Shown here: in pieces, positions 17,374 to 26,364 of the stretch
Numbering within the stretch: the first letter of the stretch is position 1
How the letters are laid out: the number at the start of each line of letters is the position of its first letter
Origin: Nitrospira sp.
GTDB taxonomy: Bacteria; Nitrospirota; Nitrospiria; Nitrospirales; Nitrospiraceae
Direction of reading: 5' to 3'
NCBI GenBank assembly: GCA_020846195.1
Contig: JADLEJ010000007.1
Location: 1 to 64,000 of the forward strand
Length of the DNA: 64,000 bases
Made by a program: the position numbers and the translations under genes
The notes under the pieces: model-generated
Database searches by the model: none
Told to the model about the DNA's origin: nothing
Seen by the model: only the letters and a program-made list of their open reading frames with translations

Positions 17374-18076
17374 AGAGTACCGCATAGGCGACCGGATCCT
17401 CAACACCTGCTTGGGCAAATCCCTGGCGGCGAATGACACAACTGTCACAACGTCCGCAGGCCAGCGCCCCGATCGGATCATAGCAACTATGCGTCAGATG
17501 CAGCGGCGCCTGCAACTTCATCCCCAATTGAATAATCTCGGCCTTCGAGAGCGTCAACAACGGCGCGCGGACTTCCAGATGCGCCCCTTCAACGCCGCGC
17601 TTGGTGCCAATGGCAACGGCTTGCTCGAATGCATGGATAAACTCCGGACGGCAATCGGGATAGCCGGAATAGTCGAGCACGTTGGCCCCGAAATAAACAG
17701 CCGACGCCCCCACGACTTCGGCCTGCGCGGCAGCCAGCGACAAGAAGATTAGGTTTCTGGCAGGAACATAGGTCGCCGGAATCCCCTGCGACCGCTCCTG
17801 CGCATGGCGATCCTTGGGAACGGCCTGATCCCCGGTCAACGCTGATCCTCCGAGGGCCCGAAGATCCACCTCTATCACCAGATGATTGTACGCGTGGAGC
17901 GCTGCGGCTACCTGCTTGGCTTGCTCGACTTCGATAGCATGCCGCTGGCGATAGGCGATGGTCAGCAAAAAGAGTTCGCACCCATCCTGCTTGGCCACAG
18001 CGGCGGTGACCGTCGAATCCAGCCCCCCACTCAGGAGGACGACGGCACGAGGCTGGGATGTTGCGTCATGGGGCAT
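17372..18076 (-). CDS. queC: 7-cyano-7-deazaguanine synthase QueC
   Basis: The 234-residue cytoplasmic enzyme converts 7-carboxy-7-deazaguanine to preQ0 using ATP and ammonia in queuosine biosynthesis. The ATP pyrophosphatase P-loop LLSGGLDST is at residues 14-22. The zinc site is formed by Cys in HSCYDP and the C-terminal CGRCDSC. The length is normal. No other queuosine genes are nearby. The stop codon TGA lies within the end of the palindromic element at 17250-17373. Confidence 0.96.
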   Translation of the reverse strand: MPHDATSQPRAVVLLSGGLDSTVTAAVAKQDGCELFLLTIAYRQRHAIEVEQAKQVAAALHAYNHLVIEVDLRALGGSALTGDQAVPKDRHAQERSQGIPATYVPARNLIFLSLAAAQAEVVGASAVYFGANVLDYSGYPDCRPEFIHAFEQAVAIGTKRGVEGAHLEVRAPLLTLSKAEIIQLGMKLQAPLHLTHSCYDPIGALACGRCDSCVIRRQGFAQAGVEDPVAYAVL

Positions 18077-18160
18077 GGATGGAGAGACCGCTGGAACTAT
18101 CGCCCCCTCAGAGGAGGCTTCACACCGCAGCGCAGACGGAACGCAGGAAGAAGCAGGCGA

Positions 18161-18721
18161 TCAGTCGCGATCTTCTTCCTTCTCAATTTTTTCCAGCAAC
18201 TCGGCTTTGGACTGGCATTCCACACAGAGCTTGGCAAACGGCACGGCTTGGAGCCGCTTCTCGCTGATCTCAATCCCGCACTCGGCGCACATGCCGTACG
18301 TGCCGTCGCGCAAGCGGTTGAGCGATTCATCGATGGCTTGCCGGCGGCGATTCCGCATTTCCATGAGCGAAATGCCGAGTTCGCGATCAAGGTCCATCAG
18401 CGCCTGGTCGCCCACATCGCGGGCGGATTCCAGCCGGCGCTGCTGATCTTCCGTCAAGGATTGGCCGAGATTGCCTTCGATCTCGCGGATGATCTCTTGA
18501 CGCTTGGCCATCAACATCTGATGCAAGGTTTCATGGCGGCGCTCACGGGCATCCCGGTCTTTCGCCGACTCTTTAGGGCGCATCGCCTCAACGATAATCT
18601 GCGCAGCCGCCGCTTTCGCTGGCGCCGCGTCAGCTGGAGCAGACTTCTTAGACTCAACCGCAGCGGCCGGCTTGGCCTTTTTCACTTCTGTTTTCTTTTT
18701 TTCAGGCACTTTGGCGGCCAT
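18161..18721 (-). CDS. DksA/TraR-type C4 zinc-finger protein
   Basis: The 186-residue protein has a Lys/Ala-rich N-terminal extension (residues 1-55), a coiled-coil region (residues 60-140) and a C-terminal C4 zinc finger (CAECG...CVECQ). This matches the DksA/TraR family, which binds in the RNA polymerase secondary channel or acts as a related regulator. The alanine/lysine-rich leader is longer than in E. coli DksA. Probably a single gene. Confidence 0.9.
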   Translation of the reverse strand: MAAKVPEKKKTEVKKAKPAAAVESKKSAPADAAPAKAAAAQIIVEAMRPKESAKDRDARERRHETLHQMLMAKRQEIIREIEGNLGQSLTEDQQRRLESARDVGDQALMDLDRELGISLMEMRNRRRQAIDESLNRLRDGTYGMCAECGIEISEKRLQAVPFAKLCVECQSKAELLEKIEKEEDRD

Positions 18722-18796
18722 ACAATATGCTCCTTGGGTAGAGGTCCCCCCAAAAAAAGTCGGGCATCTATATCACGGCATGTAGGCTTTGACAAG

Positions 18797-18837
18797 GGCT
18801 AGTGGTCACTAGCCAGAAGAACCTCTAGGAATAGAGG
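18797..18837 (-). terminator. two hairpins at the 3' end of apt
   Basis: CCTCTA/TAGAGG (18822-18837) overlaps the apt stop codon, and GGCTAGTG/CACTAGCC (18797-18814) lies just beyond it. Read on the minus strand the second hairpin is followed by CTTGTC without a long T run, so termination activity is plausible but not certain. Confidence 0.5.
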
Positions 18838-19313
18838 ATAGTCGAGTGCACGGAATACCCAGCGAGTTTCTCCCTTCCTTTGAGCCCTTGCAGCTCAACC
18901 AGGAAATCGAGTCCCACGACTTCTCCGCCGAGCTGGTTCACGAGGCGGACGGTCGCCTCGGCCGTCCCCCCAGTGGCAAGGAGGTCGTCTACGATCAACA
19001 CGCGCTCTCCCAATCCTATGGCATCCCGATGGATCGCCAAGGTGTTCGAGCCATATTCAAGACTGTACTTCACCTCGAAGCAATCCGCCGGCAGCTTCCC
19101 TGGCTTGCGAACCGGCACAAATCCGGCGCCGAGCTGCCCTGCCAGCACGCCCCCGAAGATAAAGCCTCGGGATTCGATCCCGACCACCTTATCGATCCGC
19201 GAATCTCGATATCTCGCGGTCAGGTCGTCGGTCAACGCGCGAAACGCCGTGGCGTCTTTCAGCAAGGTCGTAATGTCGTAAAAGAGAATACCGGGCTTGG
19301 GAAAGTCCGGCAC
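18825..19313 (-). CDS. apt: adenine phosphoribosyltransferase (5' end uncertain)
   Basis: The enzyme salvages adenine to AMP with PRPP. The family landmarks are [37 protein letters not shown] and the PRPP loop [13 protein letters not shown]. The first usable ATG/GTG/TTG is the GTG at 19313, but that would lose the conserved N-terminal helix. The codons just upstream still encode [13 protein letters not shown] in frame. An ATT at 19353-19355 overlaps the sigma-factor stop as TAATT, where TAATG would be the usual coupled start, and an ATC at 19340 has GGAG six bases before it. A non-AUG start is therefore likely. The gene ends in TAG. Confidence 0.92.
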   Translation of the reverse strand: MPDFPKPGILFYDITTLLKDATAFRALTDDLTARYRDSRIDKVVGIESRGFIFGGVLAGQLGAGFVPVRKPGKLPADCFEVKYSLEYGSNTLAIHRDAIGLGERVLIVDDLLATGGTAEATVRLVNQLGGEVVGLDFLVELQGLKGREKLAGYSVHSTILYS

Positions 19314-19354
19314 TTCGCGGATGAGGGATTGATAGTCGATGACGGTCTCCGGAA

Positions 19355-20287
19355 TTAGAGCAGGTCGGCCTGCGTCATGGTCTTTCGCTCGATGGTGCCC
19401 CGAAGCCGGACTAACGCGGCGGTTTCGATCTGGCGGACCCGCTCGCGGGTCAGCCCCATCTCCCGGCCGATTTCTTCCAGCGTCTTCGACTCATCGCCGT
19501 CGAGCCCAAACCGCGACACAATAACAGTTTGCTCTTTCTCAGGCAACGCCTTCACCCAACTCATGAGTTCCACCCGGCGCCGGACTCCGTCTGCCGTATC
19601 GTCGGGAGACATGCCCATCGGATCTTCGATGACATCGCGCAGAAAAGTATCCGTGCGGTCGTTCAGGGGGCTATCCAGCGAACAGGTCGTCCTGGTCAGC
19701 TGCTTCAGGTCGAGGATTTCCTCCTCGTTGGTCTTCATTTTCTTGGCCACTTCGTGCGCCATCGGTTCCCGGCCAAGCTCCTGCACCAATTGCTCAACCT
19801 TCCCCATATATCGATTCAGCCGCTCAACGACATGCACCGGCAAACGCACCAGCTTGCCCTGGTTGATGATGGCTCGTTCGATATATTGGCGAATCCACCA
19901 GGACGCGTACGTGCTGAAACGGAATCCGCGCTTATAATTGAACTTTTCAACGGCTTTGATCAGCCCAAGATTGCCTTCCTCGACAATATCCGAAAACGGA
20001 AAGCCTCGATTGATATAGCGCTTGCCGATACTGATCACCAGGCGAAGATTGGACTCGATCATAATCTGCCGCGCCTGCTCATCGCCGGCCTGCACCCGCT
20101 TGCCGAGTTCCTGTTCTTGTTTGAAATTGAGCAGCGTCGAACGGCGGACTTCGCGCAAATAACTCTTGAGCGTATCCAATCCTTCCGACCGGTTCGAGGA
20201 CTTGTCCTCGCGGTCGGCACGGTCGGACAGGCTGTCCGCTTCAATTTCCTCGACGTCGTCGGACGACTGTCGCCGGGCTTCACTCAT
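19355..20287 (-). CDS. RNA polymerase sigma factor, RpoS/RpoD type
   Basis: The 310-residue sigma-70-family protein has region 1.2/2 ([28 protein letters not shown], the region 2.4 segment [15 protein letters not shown]), region 3 ([18 protein letters not shown]) and region 4 ([19 protein letters not shown]). It lacks the long region 1.1 and non-conserved insert of a primary RpoD, so it is probably a stress or stationary-phase-type sigma factor like RpoS. Its stop touches the proposed apt start, suggesting cotranscription. Confidence 0.93.
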   Translation of the reverse strand: MSEARRQSSDDVEEIEADSLSDRADREDKSSNRSEGLDTLKSYLREVRRSTLLNFKQEQELGKRVQAGDEQARQIMIESNLRLVISIGKRYINRGFPFSDIVEEGNLGLIKAVEKFNYKRGFRFSTYASWWIRQYIERAIINQGKLVRLPVHVVERLNRYMGKVEQLVQELGREPMAHEVAKKMKTNEEEILDLKQLTRTTCSLDSPLNDRTDTFLRDVIEDPMGMSPDDTADGVRRRVELMSWVKALPEKEQTVIVSRFGLDGDESKTLEEIGREMGLTRERVRQIETAALVRLRGTIERKTMTQADLL

Positions 20288-20341
20288 GTCCTAACGCTCC
20301 TCGCCCTGTCGACTCATATCGTCGGCATCCTTTGATTCGGT

Positions 20342-20626
20342 TCACTCGTACCATATGTGAAACTCGGTAAAACGGTTAGTCCCAGGACTCCACTCGACCG
20401 CCACCGCCGCAACCCGCGCAGCTGGAGGTCCGACCTTGAGATCTGCGAGCAGCGCTTCGATAGTCTCGCGCGGCCCTTCAACATCCAATTCGACTCGACC
20501 GTCGTCAAGGTTGCGCACGCCGCCGACTAACTTGCACTGCGCAGCTACCCGAGCCGCGAAGGCCCGGTACCCAACGCCCTGCACACGGCCATTCACCAGA
20601 ATGTGAGCGCGCACCTGAGATGTCAT
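20342..20626 (-). CDS. acyP: acylphosphatase
   Basis: The 94-residue cytoplasmic enzyme hydrolyses acyl phosphates. The signature GRVQGVGYRAFAARVA contains the phosphate loop and catalytic Arg, and the second motif VRNLDDGRVELDVEG carries the catalytic Asn. Size is typical. The ATG at 20626 begins MTSQVRAHILVNG; a longer in-frame extension to 20683 is not family-like. It lies just upstream of the sigma factor on the same strand. Confidence 0.95.
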   Translation of the reverse strand: MTSQVRAHILVNGRVQGVGYRAFAARVAAQCKLVGGVRNLDDGRVELDVEGPRETIEALLADLKVGPPAARVAAVAVEWSPGTNRFTEFHIWYE

Positions 20627-20966
20627 GCTTGAATCAAGCTTGCGCCCCGCAACAGATTGCGCAACACGGTGGAATACTCTCACACCTCCTCAGACCCGTC
20701 ACGCGTTTTGCAAATCTACGCGAGGTAAATCAGCCTCTGCTGGTTCAACCAACATCGCGTGCAATACGACACTTCGGGACCGGTTCGCGCGAGCGCAGCA
20801 AACCCCTGAGAAAGAGATCGCCTCTCGATCATCACTCCGCAGCAAATACGCCGCCACCGCAGGCGTGGGCTACAACAGATAAAGGGGAATACTGGCTGAA
20901 GGATGTTCGCCGCGTGCGTCGCGAGTATGAGTTCAACGAGAAGCACGCGGCACGAGGAAGAGAAGA

Positions 20967-21043
20967 TGGTCGGGGCGAAAGGATTTGAACCTTCGACCCC
21001 TGCGTCCCGAACGCAGTGCGCTACCGGGCTGCGCTACGCCCCG
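20967..21043 (-). tRNA. tRNA-Pro (anticodon CGG)
   Basis: On the minus strand the acceptor stem CGGGGCG pairs with CGCCCCG. The anticodon stem CTGCG/CGCAG closes the loop TTCGGGA with CGG at its centre. The T arm contains GGTTCAAATCC. A and an encoded CCA follow the acceptor stem (20967-20970). Confidence 0.96.
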
Positions 21044-21079
21044 ACAAGGCGACTCACAAAAATCGGGAACCGGATTGTC

Positions 21080-22183
21080 TTACAAGATGGGGGTAAAACG
21101 CAAGCCATGTGCGTCAGCTACTCCAGAATGAGTTACCTGGCCGTTTTTTAGGTTGACACCCTTGGCTAATCCTGGATCGGATTGAATGGCTCGATCGACG
21201 CCTTCCGACGCCAAGCGAAGGAGATACGGCAGCGTGGCATTCGCGAGCGCGAACGTGGATGTCCGCGGAACGATGCCCGGCATATTCGCCACACAGTAAT
21301 GCAGCACGCCATCAACAGTGTAGACCGGATCGGAATGTGTTGTGGCTTTCGTCGTCTCGAAGCACCCGCCTTGATCGACCGAAACATCCACAACGACAGC
21401 CCCTGGCTTCATGCGCGCCACCATCGCCCGCGAGACTAGCTTGGGCGCCTTGGCCCCCGGAACGAGGACTGCGCCGATCACCAGGTCCGCCTCACGCACC
21501 GCCTGTTCGACAGCCGCTTCATTCACCGCGCGCGTGACGACACGCCCCTGATACATATCGTCCAGAGAGCGCAGCCGATCGATATCCAAATTGATCACCG
21601 TCACCTGCGCGCCCAGTCCAACCGCGATTCGGGTCGCGGAGGTCCCGACCACACCGGCGCCCAGCACCACCACATTCCCAGGCTCCACACCGGGCACTCC
21701 CGCTAACAACACCCCACGCCCACCCTGAATCTTTTCCAAGTAGTGCGCCCCAACTTGAACCGACATGCGCCCGGCAATCTCGCTCATCGGCCTTAACATC
21801 GGAAGGCTGCCATCGCGCGCCACAGTCGTTTCATACGCAATGGCGGTGATCTTCGTCTCTAACAGAGCCTTGGTGAGTTCAGGGAGGGAGGCGAGATGCA
21901 GATACGTAAACAAAATCTGTCCGGGACGAAACAACGGACACTCGGATAACAACGGCTCCTTGACCTTGACGATTAAGTCAGCCTTCTCGAACACCTCGGC
22001 TTTGGATGCAGCGATCGTCGCACCGGCCCGTCGATACTCTTCATCGGTAAATCCACTCCCCACCCCAGCCGACGGCTCCACCCAGATTGCATGCCCGGCC
22101 TTGTGCAACGCCGAAGCCCCATTCGGCGTCAGGCTGACGCGATATTCGTGATCTTTGATTTCTTTGGGAACGCCGATAATCAT
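21080..22183 (-). CDS. ald: alanine dehydrogenase
   Basis: The enzyme interconverts L-alanine and pyruvate plus ammonia with NAD. The 367-residue sequence has the family N-terminus [18 protein letters not shown], the NAD-binding segment [17 protein letters not shown], and [19 protein letters not shown]. Length is normal. The ATG at 22183 is chosen over an in-frame TTG two codons earlier. Transcribed alone, downstream of nothing on the same strand. Confidence 0.96.
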   Translation of the reverse strand: MIIGVPKEIKDHEYRVSLTPNGASALHKAGHAIWVEPSAGVGSGFTDEEYRRAGATIAASKAEVFEKADLIVKVKEPLLSECPLFRPGQILFTYLHLASLPELTKALLETKITAIAYETTVARDGSLPMLRPMSEIAGRMSVQVGAHYLEKIQGGRGVLLAGVPGVEPGNVVVLGAGVVGTSATRIAVGLGAQVTVINLDIDRLRSLDDMYQGRVVTRAVNEAAVEQAVREADLVIGAVLVPGAKAPKLVSRAMVARMKPGAVVVDVSVDQGGCFETTKATTHSDPVYTVDGVLHYCVANMPGIVPRTSTFALANATLPYLLRLASEGVDRAIQSDPGLAKGVNLKNGQVTHSGVADAHGLRFTPIL

Positions 22184-22407
22184 ATCCAAAGCCTACGAGA
22201 CCGATCTGAGAGGGCGGCCCGTCATAATCTCATACGCATCCGCCAGAGCCCTCACCGCTGTCACCTTGATGAATCGTGCCATTCCTTTATCGATAATAGC
22301 AAATGCCTTCTCCCCGTAACTAGACAGTCCAAAAACCCCTGGTGTAAGATGCGCCCGCCATTGAACCATTGAACAATTTCCGCTTATCTTCATCGAGGAG
22401 GCTCGTG

Positions 22408-22791
22408 ATGGACCTGTCGACCGGATCGTGTCATGCCTGCCAGGTTACTTCCGGCCCAGTTATCAAATATTCGCTGGGCAAGGATTTTTTCTGCCGTCCC
22501 TACGACCGCCTATCGCCCTCTTCGGATCAAAGCCCGAAGTGGTACTGCGAAACCTGTTCGATGCATAAAACTCTGCAACGGGATTTCCGCGACATTCGAG
22601 CGGAATACGAAAAACTTTTCGCCTCACAATCGTCCGAACTGGCCAAAGGCGAGGAATTCCGCCGCGCGTTTTTGCGGCTGCGCGAAATCCGCACAATCCT
22701 CGATGCTCAACCGGGCCAATCTCCGTTTCTCAAGGTTACAGAGGTTCAGCTGCTGATGGAACGCCTCAACACCGCCACGATGCCCGTATAG
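22408..22791 (+). CDS. CxxC-motif protein of a ferredoxin operon
   Basis: The 127-residue protein has Cys pairs in CHACQ (about residue 8) and CETCS (about 45) with a single Cys in FFCRP, suggesting a zinc or iron-sulfur site, followed by a helical region (DIRAEYEKLFASQSSELAKG). A GAGGAGG site at 22394-22400 supports ATG 22408 over the upstream TTG at 22369. It is the first of four closely spaced genes that include two ferredoxins. No named family was recognised. Confidence 0.65.
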   Translation: MDLSTGSCHACQVTSGPVIKYSLGKDFFCRPYDRLSPSSDQSPKWYCETCSMHKTLQRDFRDIRAEYEKLFASQSSELAKGEEFRRAFLRLREIRTILDAQPGQSPFLKVTEVQLLMERLNTATMPV

Positions 22792-22801
22792 GATGCCGAC
22801 C

Positions 22802-23152
22802 ATGCCTGGATTCAAACGTCATATCTTCGTCTGCACCAACCAGCGCTCCGCCGATGACCCGCGCGGCAGTTGTTCAAAGCTCGGATCGCAAGCCTTGCAC
22901 GACGTGTTCAAGCAAGAAACCAAACGGCTAGATTTGAAAAACACCGTCCGTGCCAACAAGGCCGGCTGTCTAGACCGTTGCGCCGAAGGTCCTAGCGTGG
23001 TGATCTATCCCGAAGGCGTCTGGTACACCGTAAAATCTGACGTCGACGTAAAAGAGATCATGGAGCGCCACGTCATGAATGGCGACGTCGTCGAACGGCT
23101 GCTCATGCCCGACCACCCGGCACCGGCAAAACTCCCTCCACTCTCTCAATAA
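22802..23152 (+). CDS. thioredoxin-like [2Fe-2S] ferredoxin
   Basis: The 116-residue protein matches the thioredoxin-fold 2Fe-2S ferredoxin family. Four Cys ligands occur in HIFVCTNQ, GSCSKLG and AGCLDRC, and PSVVIYPEGVWY is typical. It begins ten bases after the preceding gene, with an alternative ATG at 22793. It likely shuttles electrons to an unidentified partner, possibly the 4Fe-4S protein two genes downstream. Confidence 0.88.
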   Translation: MPGFKRHIFVCTNQRSADDPRGSCSKLGSQALHDVFKQETKRLDLKNTVRANKAGCLDRCAEGPSVVIYPEGVWYTVKSDVDVKEIMERHVMNGDVVERLLMPDHPAPAKLPPLSQ

Positions 23153-23169
23153 GACGTTGCGAACGCATT

Positions 23170-23583
23170 ATGGCTGTTGAAGAGAAGTGGAAAGCCAACC
23201 AAGAAAAGGTGGCGTTCACCAAGCAGTTTCCCGGACTGACGCTGGACTGGCAGACCTGCACAAATAAAACCGTTCAGGCCGTGGTTGCCTTGACGGGAAA
23301 ACAAGGCGCGTCCGTGGTGGTCTTTACCGACGGCTCCTTTACCATCGTGCCGCCGTTGGCACCGGAAGCGTGGGAATTCGGACAGGCCTTGCTTGACGCG
23401 CGCGCCTATCTTGAATCCAAACACCAGACCGCCTACGCAGAGTATGATCGACTGGCCCAAAAAGATAAGGATGCGCTCAAGTCGGCTAGGGCAGACAAAA
23501 TCATCGGCGCGATTGAGAATAATCTCGAACAGATCCCTGAACTCAAAGACCGGCTGAAAGCCCTTGTGAAGGAGTGGACGTGA
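23170..23583 (+). CDS. conserved-looking protein of ferredoxin operon, unknown function
   Basis: The 137-residue protein has an N-terminal alpha/beta part (QTCTNKTVQAVVAL, ASVVVFTDGSFTIVPPLAPE) and a helical C-terminal half (about residues 85-137). No motif was recognised. The last codon and stop overlap the GTG start of the next ferredoxin gene (GTGA at 23580), so expression is coupled. Confidence 0.7.
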   Translation: MAVEEKWKANQEKVAFTKQFPGLTLDWQTCTNKTVQAVVALTGKQGASVVVFTDGSFTIVPPLAPEAWEFGQALLDARAYLESKHQTAYAEYDRLAQKDKDALKSARADKIIGAIENNLEQIPELKDRLKALVKEWT

Positions 23584-23876
23584 GCAGTCTTCCCGACAGA
23601 AACATGTTTGAGATCTTCTCCCAAGGTCTCTTTGAAGGAGTCAAGCCTATGATGGTCACCCGCGATCACCTCGTCCGCCACCCAGACCGCTGCCTGCACA
23701 ACGGCATTTGCATTCCCATCTGCCCGACCAGCGCCTGGCTCTCGACGCCACCCTATAAATTCGATGCCTCACGCTGCCTGGAAGGCTGCCGCCTCTGCTT
23801 AGATGCCTGCCCGTCACAAGCCATTTTCGCAGTCTTTAAGAAGGGCGACAAGATTCTGGCGCCGCAGAAGAAGTAA
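23580..23876 (+). CDS. 4Fe-4S ferredoxin-type protein
   Basis: The 98-residue protein has two cysteine clusters: CLHNGICIPICP and CLEGCRLCLDACP, the latter a classic C-x3-C-x2-C-x3-CP pattern. It is likely a soluble dicluster ferredoxin. The GTG at 23580 overlaps the previous stop and is preceded by AAGGAG at 23568-23573, which decides the start over 23574. It closes the four-gene ferredoxin operon. Confidence 0.85.
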   Translation: MSSLPDRNMFEIFSQGLFEGVKPMMVTRDHLVRHPDRCLHNGICIPICPTSAWLSTPPYKFDASRCLEGCRLCLDACPSQAIFAVFKKGDKILAPQKK

Positions 23877-24352
23877 ACAACGGCACGCCGCGTCTATCTT
23901 TACCTACATCAGTTACTTATCAACACATACCTGTGACAAGAGAACTCTATCTATTATCAGAATAAAAGATTTATTCGTCACCCCATCGCCACTCGTGCAT
24001 TACACCAAACACACGCATGTGCAACTCTCTCTGCAAGTCATAATTTCGCGGCCGTCAACATACGCATGTACGACTACTCATAATCGTAGAGAGTAACGAC
24101 TGCGCTATTTCTGCACGAGCAATATCGCACGTAAGTAGGGGATAGATGGCCTACAATTGAGGGATTGCGACTTCGACTAGCTGCCACTAATCTCATCCAA
24201 TAAGCCTGCGCTGTTCTTGACGCCTCATTATTGAGAACACACTTTTGCGAGTAGAACCTGAGGAGCACGCTGTGAAAGACTATTCGATATTTCATTTCGA
24301 ATCCCCCGCAACAGGACCATCTCACCCAGTTTGTCAGACTAAGGAGATTGGC
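23877..24352 (+). other. AT-rich non-coding stretch upstream of second FG-GAP gene
   Basis: About 480 bases are clearly more AT-rich than the neighbourhood (for example runs such as TTATCAGAATAAAAGATTTA around 23954-23974). No gene is recognised. It presumably carries the promoter for the FG-GAP lipoprotein and may mark the edge of transferred DNA. Confidence 0.5.
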
Positions 24353-26206
24353 GTGGAGAAGAGGCTTCATCTTGCAGCGCCATGGACTCCCTTGCAGCGC
24401 GCATTTCTCGGTTTCGCATTCAGCCTTATAAGCCTGACATTAAGCGCCTGTGGCGGAGGAGGATCAGAGGGAAGCGCACCTACCGTTCTTCCTCCCTCTC
24501 CTCCCACACCGCCACCTGGGACGCCGACCGGCTTGTCCATAACCTCCGGAACTTCCTTCCAGTTTACGTGGAATGCTGTGCCTGGAGCGACCGCCTATCG
24601 ACTGCGTGAAGATCCGACAGGTACTGGAACCTTCTCTCAAATTGGCGGTGATATACCGACCTCCTCCTACTTCCATAATGTCGCGCTGTGGCAGCGAGTC
24701 AATGCACGCTACATTATTCAGGCATGCAATGCATCAGGCTGCACCGACTCAACCCCGTTGGTCGTGAGCGGACTTATCACTACTGCCATCGGTTACGCAA
24801 AAGCCTCTAACTCAGGAGCTGGGGACTTTTTTGGCGTTGCAGTTTCGTTGAGTAATGATGGCAATACTATGGCAATCGGCGCTATTGGGGAAAATAGTCT
24901 TGCACCAAACTCAGGAGCAGCCTATGTCTTTACACGCAGTTCCGGAATCTGGAGTCAACAAGCCTTGCTGAAGGCCTCAAATCCCGGCACCGGCGACAAT
25001 TTTGGGGTTTCGATTACTCTTAGTGGCGATGGCAATACTCTAGCCGTTGGCGCCTACCAAGAAGATAGTAACGCCACAGGCATCAATGGTAACCAAGCTA
25101 ACAATAGCGCTCCTGGTTCGGGAGCCGCCTATGTCTTTATCCGAGACAATGCCGGGCAGTGGACTCAACAGGCCTACCTCAAATCCTCAAATAGTGAAGC
25201 TGGCGTTGTCTTTGATTCTGCAGACGTCGCTGACACAGGAGATGTCTTTGGAGTTTCCGTGGCCCTGAGCAATGACGGGGATACTTTAGCGGTTGGAGCC
25301 TATCGAGAGGATAGTAACGCTACCGGTATCAACGGTGACCAAACCAACAATGGCGCTCCCAATGCCGGCGCGGTGTACGTTTTCACTCGTAGCGCCGCAA
25401 CCTGGAGCCAACAAGCTTATATAAAAGCATCAAATCCTGATGCGGGAGATCGGTTTGGATCATGGATCAGCATGAGTGGGAATGGCACGACTTTGGCCAT
25501 CGGCGCACGATTTGAAGATGGCAACGGAATCGGTGGAGAGGCCAGCAATACCATCACGGATTCCGGGGCGGTTTATGTTTTCACTCGTAGTGGAGTAGTC
25601 TGGGCCCAGCAGGCCTATCTCAAAGCATCAAGTCCTGGAGCGAATGATCTTTTTGGCGCCATGGTAACTCTGAGCAACGATGGAAACACTTTAGCCGTGG
25701 GAGCACGTCAAGAAGATAGCGCTTCAACCGGAGTGGACGGGAATCAGATAGACGAAAGTGCGCCAGACTCCGGTGCTGTCTATGTCTTCACGCGCAATGC
25801 GGGAATATGGAATCAGCAGGCATACATCAAAGCTTCAAATACAGACTCAGGCGATTGGTTCGGGGTCCGCGTTGCGCTGAGCCACGATGGCAATATGCTA
25901 GCTGTCGGATCTCAATATGAAGGAAGCAGTGCAACCGGATTGGACGGGAATGAAGCAGACAATAGCGCCTCCGGGTCTGGTGCAGCATATCTCTTCACCC
26001 GTACCGCCGGAATCTGGACACAGACAACCTATCTAAAATCTCCCAATACCGGCACCGGAGACCTTTTTGGCTCTTGGGTTGCGATGAGCGCAGACGGTAA
26101 CGTACTCGCAATAGGCGCGCAAGAAGAGGATAGCAATTCAGTGGGTGTGGGAGGAGATCAGACTAACAATAATGCCATCGATGCAGGTGCCGTCTATCTT
26201 TACTGA
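24353..26206 (+). CDS. FG-GAP repeat lipoprotein with fibronectin-like domain
   Basis: The 617-residue surface lipoprotein has a signal peptide with lipobox LSAC followed by GGGG, a Pro-rich spacer, a fibronectin-III-like domain (about residues 55-140, FTWNAVPGATAYRLRE), and seven FG-GAP-type units with KASN, LSNDGNTLAVGA, NSAxGSGAAYVF and FTRS motifs. One unit (25195-25250) has an extra VVFDSADVAD insertion. It is related to the protein at 12192, but its DNA is more AT-rich and its units less alike. The GTG at 24353 follows AAGGAG, which decides the start over an in-frame extension to 24245. Confidence 0.87.
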   Translation: MEKRLHLAAPWTPLQRAFLGFAFSLISLTLSACGGGGSEGSAPTVLPPSPPTPPPGTPTGLSITSGTSFQFTWNAVPGATAYRLREDPTGTGTFSQIGGDIPTSSYFHNVALWQRVNARYIIQACNASGCTDSTPLVVSGLITTAIGYAKASNSGAGDFFGVAVSLSNDGNTMAIGAIGENSLAPNSGAAYVFTRSSGIWSQQALLKASNPGTGDNFGVSITLSGDGNTLAVGAYQEDSNATGINGNQANNSAPGSGAAYVFIRDNAGQWTQQAYLKSSNSEAGVVFDSADVADTGDVFGVSVALSNDGDTLAVGAYREDSNATGINGDQTNNGAPNAGAVYVFTRSAATWSQQAYIKASNPDAGDRFGSWISMSGNGTTLAIGARFEDGNGIGGEASNTITDSGAVYVFTRSGVVWAQQAYLKASSPGANDLFGAMVTLSNDGNTLAVGARQEDSASTGVDGNQIDESAPDSGAVYVFTRNAGIWNQQAYIKASNTDSGDWFGVRVALSHDGNMLAVGSQYEGSSATGLDGNEADNSASGSGAAYLFTRTAGIWTQTTYLKSPNTGTGDLFGSWVAMSADGNVLAIGAQEEDSNSVGVGGDQTNNNAIDAGAVYLY

Positions 26207-26364
26207 TGTTGCATATTGAAATATTTTCATGAAGATATAGGCTAAATAATCGCCCGATATTTTCATCATAGCTTCGGGCAGCCACCGTCACTAGCTCTAA
26301 GAACTTATTTCAAAAAGCATGTCGTCTGTGCGCAAAACTTAGAACGGACTATTTCCTCTTCCTG

